Origin: an uncultured Oscillospiraceae bacterium
GTDB lineage: Bacteria; Bacillota; Clostridia; Oscillospirales; Acutalibacteraceae
DNA length: 8,735 nt
Reading direction: 5' to 3'
Assembly (NCBI GenBank): GCA_900544515.1
Contig: UQVI01000076.1
Location: 1-8,735 of the forward strand
Shown here: piece by piece, positions 6,286-8,735 of the stretch
How positions within the stretch are numbered: the first letter of the stretch is position 1
Layout: each line of letters opens with the position of its first letter
Notes under the pieces: generated by a model
What the model was told of the DNA's origin: nothing
Seen by the model: the letters and a program-made list of their open reading frames with translations, nothing else
The model's database searches: none
Made by a program: the position numbers and the translations under genes

Positions 6286-6837
6286 ATGTCAATAAAACAA
6301 GGAGAATATTTAAAAAAGCTCAGAACTGAAAACAAGCTGAGCCAGGAACAGCTTGCTGAAAAGCTTGGTGTGTCGCGCCAATCCATATCAAAATGGGAGC
6401 AAGGTATTTCAACACCTGATATTGATAACTTTGTTAAGCTTTCAGAGCTTTACAGCGTTTCTGTTGATTCTATGCTTAAAGGTGAAGAGCTGAACGAAGC
6501 TCGTTCAGTTGCTTATGCAGATAAAAAAACTGAAAAGAAAAAACGCGGCTGGTTATTTGTATCCTATCCAGTACTTATGGTAATTCTGTATGCGGTTATC
6601 GGAGTAATATTCTCAGCAAAGGGCTGGGCTCTCGGTTGGATAGTTCTGCTAACAATTCCGCTGTTTTACACTGGTATAATTGCAGCCGAAAAGAAAAAGC
6701 CTATTATATTCTGCTATCCGGTTTTGGTCCTGATTATCTACTTATTATCAGGTTTTTTACTGAAACTGTGGCATCCTATGTGGATCATATTTTTAACAAT
6801 TCCCCTTTTTTACATTATTACCGCAAAGAAGAAATAA
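6286..6837 (+). CDS. XRE-family HTH regulator with duplicated C-terminal membrane region
   Basis: Residues 5-64 form a Cro/C1-type helix-turn-helix domain (LRTENKLSQEQLAEKLGVSRQSISKWEQG), so the protein should bind DNA. A charged linker (about 67-87) leads to roughly four membrane segments. These come as two related copies: 94-137 and 144-183 both begin YPVL, share IIxLTIPLFY-like cores (LLTIPLFY, FLTIPLFY) and end in a lysine run. The copies differ freely at codon level, so the duplication is old. The 183-residue protein is thus a membrane-tethered regulator, perhaps sensing an envelope or membrane state. Its target is unknown, and the next gene is a secreted wall hydrolase. AGAGGTG (6275-6281) precedes the chosen ATG by 4 nt. 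It is monocistronic, with its own promoter and terminator. Confidence 0.88.
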   Translation: MSIKQGEYLKKLRTENKLSQEQLAEKLGVSRQSISKWEQGISTPDIDNFVKLSELYSVSVDSMLKGEELNEARSVAYADKKTEKKKRGWLFVSYPVLMVILYAVIGVIFSAKGWALGWIVLLTIPLFYTGIIAAEKKKPIIFCYPVLVLIIYLLSGFLLKLWHPMWIIFLTIPLFYIITAKKK

Positions 6838-6842
6838 TGATG

Positions 6843-6878
6843 TAAATCCTGTATTCTGTATACAGGATTTATTTTTTT
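6843..6878 (+). terminator. Rho-independent terminator of the XRE regulator gene
   Basis: A perfect 12-bp stem (6843-6854 with 6860-6871), loop TCTGT, and seven T's at 6872-6878. It starts 6 bp after the stop codon. Confidence 0.93.
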
Positions 6879-6964
6879 GCCTTTATACGTTTTTGGACTT
6901 TTGTCGTTTAATAGGTAACAATTTGTCAATAGTTACGACTAAAGTTTGTTAATTAGTTACAATT

Positions 6965-6981
6965 ATTACAAAAAGGTTACA
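6965..6981 (-). promoter_or_regulatory. Probable WalR (YycF) binding box upstream of the CHAP hydrolase
   Basis: On the minus strand it reads TGTAAC, 5 nt, TGTAAT, an exact fit to the published WalR consensus TGTWAH-N5-TGTWAH. Further single half-sites lie nearby (GTTACA at 6956-6961, GTAACA at 6915-6920, TGTTAA at 6947-6952). The box is about 45-65 bp upstream of a likely -10 and ahead of a cell-wall hydrolase, which is the classic WalRK target class. The match and context are seen directly; binding is inferred. Confidence 0.55.
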
Positions 6982-7023
6982 AGAAACGTTAGTAAGCTTT
7001 CCTATAGATTACTATGTGTTTTT

Positions 7024-7034
7024 TATGATAAAAT
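7024..7034 (+). promoter_or_regulatory. Possible -10 region for the CHAP hydrolase gene
   Basis: Two overlapping -10-like hexamers, TATGAT (7024-7029) and TAAAAT (7029-7034), occur without a recognisable -35 at the right distance. A weak -35 would fit a promoter that needs an activator such as WalR bound at 6965-6981. The region is AT-rich, so confidence is low. Confidence 0.35.
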
Positions 7035-7048
7035 GCAAAACGATGTTG

Positions 7049-7111
7049 TACAAATGACTTTTCCTGTTAAAAATGACGAAAATAATCCCACATAAACAGG
7101 AAACATTTGTA
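7049..7111 (+). promoter_or_regulatory. 17-bp leader hairpin ending at the CHAP gene ribosome binding site
   Basis: Two nested arm pairs line up. TACAAATG (7049-7056) pairs with CATTTGTA (7104-7111), and TTTCCTGTT (7060-7068) pairs with AACAGGAAA (7095-7103). Only a 3-nt bulge (7057-7059) interrupts them, and the loop is 26 nt. The right arm stops one base short of AAGGAGG (7112-7118). This could control access to the ribosome binding site or protect the mRNA. It matches no riboswitch class I recognise. Confidence 0.65.
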
Positions 7112-7123
7112 AAGGAGGCAGCT

Positions 7124-7768
7124 ATGAGAAAGCTAATTAAAAACAGCATTTTATCCGTTTTATTGACTATTATCGTTTTAACCGTTTTTCCCACAACAGT
7201 ATTTGCAGAAGAATTTGAAGCAAGATTGACAGCTCCAAGCGGTGAGCCTTATTACACCTCAGAGCTCAACGCGTATTCCCAGACAGGCTACGGTATGCCG
7301 AACTGCGTTGCATATGCCTTTGGCAGAATATATGAGCTTAATGGAGAAAGACCGCTTATAGATCGCGGAAATGCCGGTGAATGGTGGTTTATCAACAAAT
7401 CAAACGATTATTATGAATATGGTGACGAAGCAAGACTCGGTGCAATTGCCTGTTGGTCAGGTCATGTTGCCGTTGTTGAAGATATATCTGAGAATGGTGC
7501 TGTAACCGTTTCCGAATCTCATTGGGGAGGAACCTATTTTAATACAAATGTATATTACGATATGAGCTCACACTATGGGCAGTATTTTTACGGCTATATA
7601 TATGCATATGATGAGCCGCCTGTAGAACTTCCGGAACCGGAACCTTTATATAAAATGGACGAGCCGTATTTTGAACCACAGGAAAAGACCTGCTTTTCTG
7701 CTCTTGAATTTGCACAGAGCAACAATACGGTAATGAATCCGAGAACAAATTCATTATTAAATAATTAA
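7124..7768 (+). CDS. Secreted CHAP-domain peptidoglycan hydrolase (probable)
   Basis: A Sec signal peptide (MRKLIKNS, then a hydrophobic core to residue 25) probably ends after VFA at residue 28. The mature protein carries a CHAP-like cysteine peptidase/amidase domain: Cys61 in PNCVAYAFGR (59-68), His114 in WSGHVAVVE (111-119), and an acidic third residue, Glu119 or Glu131 (SESHWGG). Such enzymes cut peptide cross-links or amide bonds in peptidoglycan. After the domain comes a Pro/Glu-rich stretch (163-187) and then only 27 residues, with no recognisable wall-binding module. At 214 residues it is a small hydrolase. AAGGAGG lies 5 nt before the ATG at 7124; an upstream in-frame ATG at 7073 falls in the leader hairpin loop and would spoil the signal peptide. 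It is monocistronic, with a WalR-like box upstream. A bacteriocin-like or housekeeping role cannot be told apart. Confidence 0.85.
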   Translation: MRKLIKNSILSVLLTIIVLTVFPTTVFAEEFEARLTAPSGEPYYTSELNAYSQTGYGMPNCVAYAFGRIYELNGERPLIDRGNAGEWWFINKSNDYYEYGDEARLGAIACWSGHVAVVEDISENGAVTVSESHWGGTYFNTNVYYDMSSHYGQYFYGYIYAYDEPPVELPEPEPLYKMDEPYFEPQEKTCFSALEFAQSNNTVMNPRTNSLLNN

Positions 7769-7769
7769 A

Positions 7770-7822
7770 AAAACAGTGCTGTAAGAAAAAGGATAATAAC
7801 CTTAATCTTACAGCACTGTTTT
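7770..7822. terminator. Bidirectional terminator between the CHAP gene and the convergent small gene
   Basis: A perfect 17-bp stem (7770-7786 with 7806-7822) begins AAAA and ends TTTT, so it can terminate from both strands. An inner AAGG/CCTT pair (7789-7792, 7800-7803) could extend it. It starts 2 bp after the CHAP stop and ends 3 bp from the end of the minus-strand gene. Confidence 0.92.
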
Positions 7823-7824
7823 CA

Positions 7825-8001
7825 TTATAAATCATCAGCATCCTGAACCGGCTGTTCCAGCTCATCATTATAGTACATATCTGCCGGTATGCCTGTATAA
7901 CTGCCATCCACATCACAGTTTACCATATCCGGACTGATATAGGATGTCAGGTCAATTATCGGCTTTTTGCCATGATTTTTTCTTTTTTTCTTTTTTTCCA
8001 T
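7825..8001 (-). CDS. 58-residue protein of unknown function, basic head and acidic tail
   Basis: Not recognised as a named family. The first 13 residues are almost all Lys/Arg (EKKKKRKNHGKK). The middle is DLTSYISPDMVNCDVDGSY, and the end is acidic (NDELEQPVQDADDL). There is no signal peptide or membrane segment, so it is probably cytosolic and could contact nucleic acid or a charged partner. The ATG at 8001 is preferred over one nine codons upstream because AGGGGTGAT (8014-8006) sits just before it. That site lies in one arm of a hairpin. The lysine codons create T runs of 6, 7 and 7 on the plus strand (7976-7997), a slippage-prone tract. It is the second gene of a pair, 44 bp after the 207-residue gene. 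The C-terminal GSYTG...PVQDADDL pattern looks familiar from clostridial hypothetical proteins, but that is memory and was not checked. Confidence 0.72.
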   Translation of the reverse strand: MEKKKKRKNHGKKPIIDLTSYISPDMVNCDVDGSYTGIPADMYYNDELEQPVQDADDL

Positions 8002-8007
8002 TAAAAT

Positions 8008-8035
8008 CACCCCTGTTATATTTTGCACAGGGGTG
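8008..8035 (-). promoter_or_regulatory. Intercistronic hairpin containing the small gene's ribosome binding site
   Basis: A perfect 9-bp inverted repeat (CACCCCTGT/ACAGGGGTG, 8008-8016 and 8027-8035) has a 10-nt loop. On the minus-strand RNA the second arm holds AGGGGTG, the ribosome binding site of the gene starting at 8001. No T-run follows (ATTTTAATG), so it is a poor terminator. It may restrain translation of the small gene or couple it to the upstream one. Confidence 0.65.
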
Positions 8036-8045
8036 TATTTATTAT

Positions 8046-8669
8046 TTATAATTTTTCAACATCAATATTGGATATTTTTTCCATAAACTGCTTTGTGCTG
8101 ATAATTTCACCCATTTCGATATACTCGTCCATATTCATATTAAAATTATTAACAAAAATCGGAACATCATTATATTCCACATCAATATGAATCTTCTCAG
8201 CATCCGACATAACCTGCTTCGGATTGCAGGTGTGAATATCATAAAGCTTTCTGACAACAGTCTCATTATTCCTTACATATTCAAGAATCACATTTCTTGA
8301 GGATTTTGAAATGGAGATGTACCTTACCTCTTTCTTGGAAAGAGCCAGCGCCATAGGCATCTGCGCAACAGCCTTGCAAGCACCGGAATTAACAAAAAAC
8401 TCATTAATAAAAATGGATTCCAGCTTGCTTGTATCATCAGGCACAATGATTGCGAGAATATACTTATTCAGCTTTTTTCCGTAAATGCCCTTCATAAATT
8501 CCTTGAAATAGTACTGACATTCAGCTATTTTCTCAGCAAATTCATGATAAAAAGGAATATTCGGTGATGGATTGAGTGACGGCATTGTGAAAGTTTTAAA
8601 CTCATCACTTTCATTATCCCTCACAAGAATATTGTCATTCGTAATGATCATAGCAACAGTCTTAGCCAT
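8046..8669 (-). CDS. 207-residue protein of unknown function, possible degenerate actin/MreB-type domain
   Basis: I do not recognise a named family. The order of features resembles the first half of MreB: a short N-terminal strand pair ending in MPSLN (29-33), a helix (EFAEKIAECQYYFKEFMKGI, 43-62), then LNKYILAIIVPDDTSKLESIF (67-87). An NSGACKAVAQMPMALAL segment (94-110) echoes MreB's helix and EPMAAAIGAG stretch, and VRYISISKSS (115-124) sits where MreB has DIGGGT. The nucleotide-binding glycine/aspartate motifs are absent, so if related it would be a non-ATPase pseudo-actin. There is no signal peptide or membrane segment. GAGGTGA (8680-8674) lies 4 nt before the ATG. The gene is complete, but its upstream neighbour and promoter are cut off by the fragment end. 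The small gene follows by 44 bp. The coding call is strong; the fold call is speculative. Confidence 0.78.
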   Translation of the reverse strand: MAKTVAMIITNDNILVRDNESDEFKTFTMPSLNPSPNIPFYHEFAEKIAECQYYFKEFMKGIYGKKLNKYILAIIVPDDTSKLESIFINEFFVNSGACKAVAQMPMALALSKKEVRYISISKSSRNVILEYVRNNETVVRKLYDIHTCNPKQVMSDAEKIHIDVEYNDVPIFVNNFNMNMDEYIEMGEIISTKQFMEKISNIDVEKL

Positions 8670-8688
8670 TATGTCACCTCAATAAATT

Positions 8689-8735
8689 CTGTCTCTTATA
8701 CACATCTGACGCTGCCGACGACTAGTCGAGTGTAG
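8689..8735 (+). other. Nextera Read-1-side adapter with i5 index and P5 start, not genomic
   Basis: Bases 8689-8707 are the reverse complement of the Tn5 mosaic end, and 8708-8721 are the rest of the Read-1 adapter. CTAGTCGA (8722-8729) is an 8-base i5 index read in reverse; its complement TCGACTAG matches, from memory, Illumina index S513. GTGTAG (8730-8735) is the start of reversed P5. Genomic sequence ends at 8688. Confidence 0.98.

Noticed and set aside
6911..6981. Repeated GTTAC/GTAAC motifs considered as a CRISPR or iteron array
   Set aside because: Units are only 5-6 bp with irregular spacing and mixed orientation, with no spacers or replication gene. They fit transcription factor half-sites better.

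Overview
The window looks like an AT-rich, Gram-positive Clostridia-type chromosome segment, probably an Oscillospiraceae/Ruminococcaceae-like gut anaerobe. This is inferred from strong GAGGTG/AGGAGG ribosome binding sites, sigma-70 type promoters, short hairpin-plus-T terminators and the gene types. The two ends are not genomic. Bases 1-32 are the Read-2-side Nextera (Tn5) adapter and 8689-8735 are the Read-1-side adapter, an i5 index and the first bases of P5. The biological insert is about 33-8688.

Left part, minus strand: the N-terminal 77 codons of an ABC-2 polysaccharide-export permease, cut by the insert end and preceded by a good extended -10 promoter. Upstream of it, transcribed the same way, is an aroE-aroK pair of the shikimate pathway whose stop and start codons share one base. 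A divergent intergenic region at 1731-1839 separates aroE from a solitary acyl carrier protein gene (acpP), which ends in a clear terminator.

Centre, plus strand: glpK (glycerol kinase), a type-2 malate/L-lactate dehydrogenase 22 bp downstream, a striking 12-bp inverted repeat, then a single-domain malic enzyme and a terminator. The dehydrogenase and malic enzyme together would run oxaloacetate to malate to pyruvate (or the reverse), a malate shunt around pyruvate kinase, with glycerol entry upstream.

Right part, plus strand: a compact membrane-anchored XRE regulator whose membrane region is an internal duplication, then a secreted CHAP-domain cell-wall hydrolase. The hydrolase leader holds an exact match to the WalR (YycF) box and a 17-bp hairpin ending at the ribosome binding site. 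A bidirectional terminator separates it from a convergent minus-strand pair: a 207-residue protein of unknown function that faintly resembles a degenerate MreB/actin-type domain, and a 58-residue protein with a basic head and acidic tail. The ribosome binding site of the small gene sits inside an intercistronic hairpin. I judge this pair, and the CHAP leader, the most likely places for something undescribed. No tRNA, rRNA, CRISPR array, insertion sequence or phage gene was seen.
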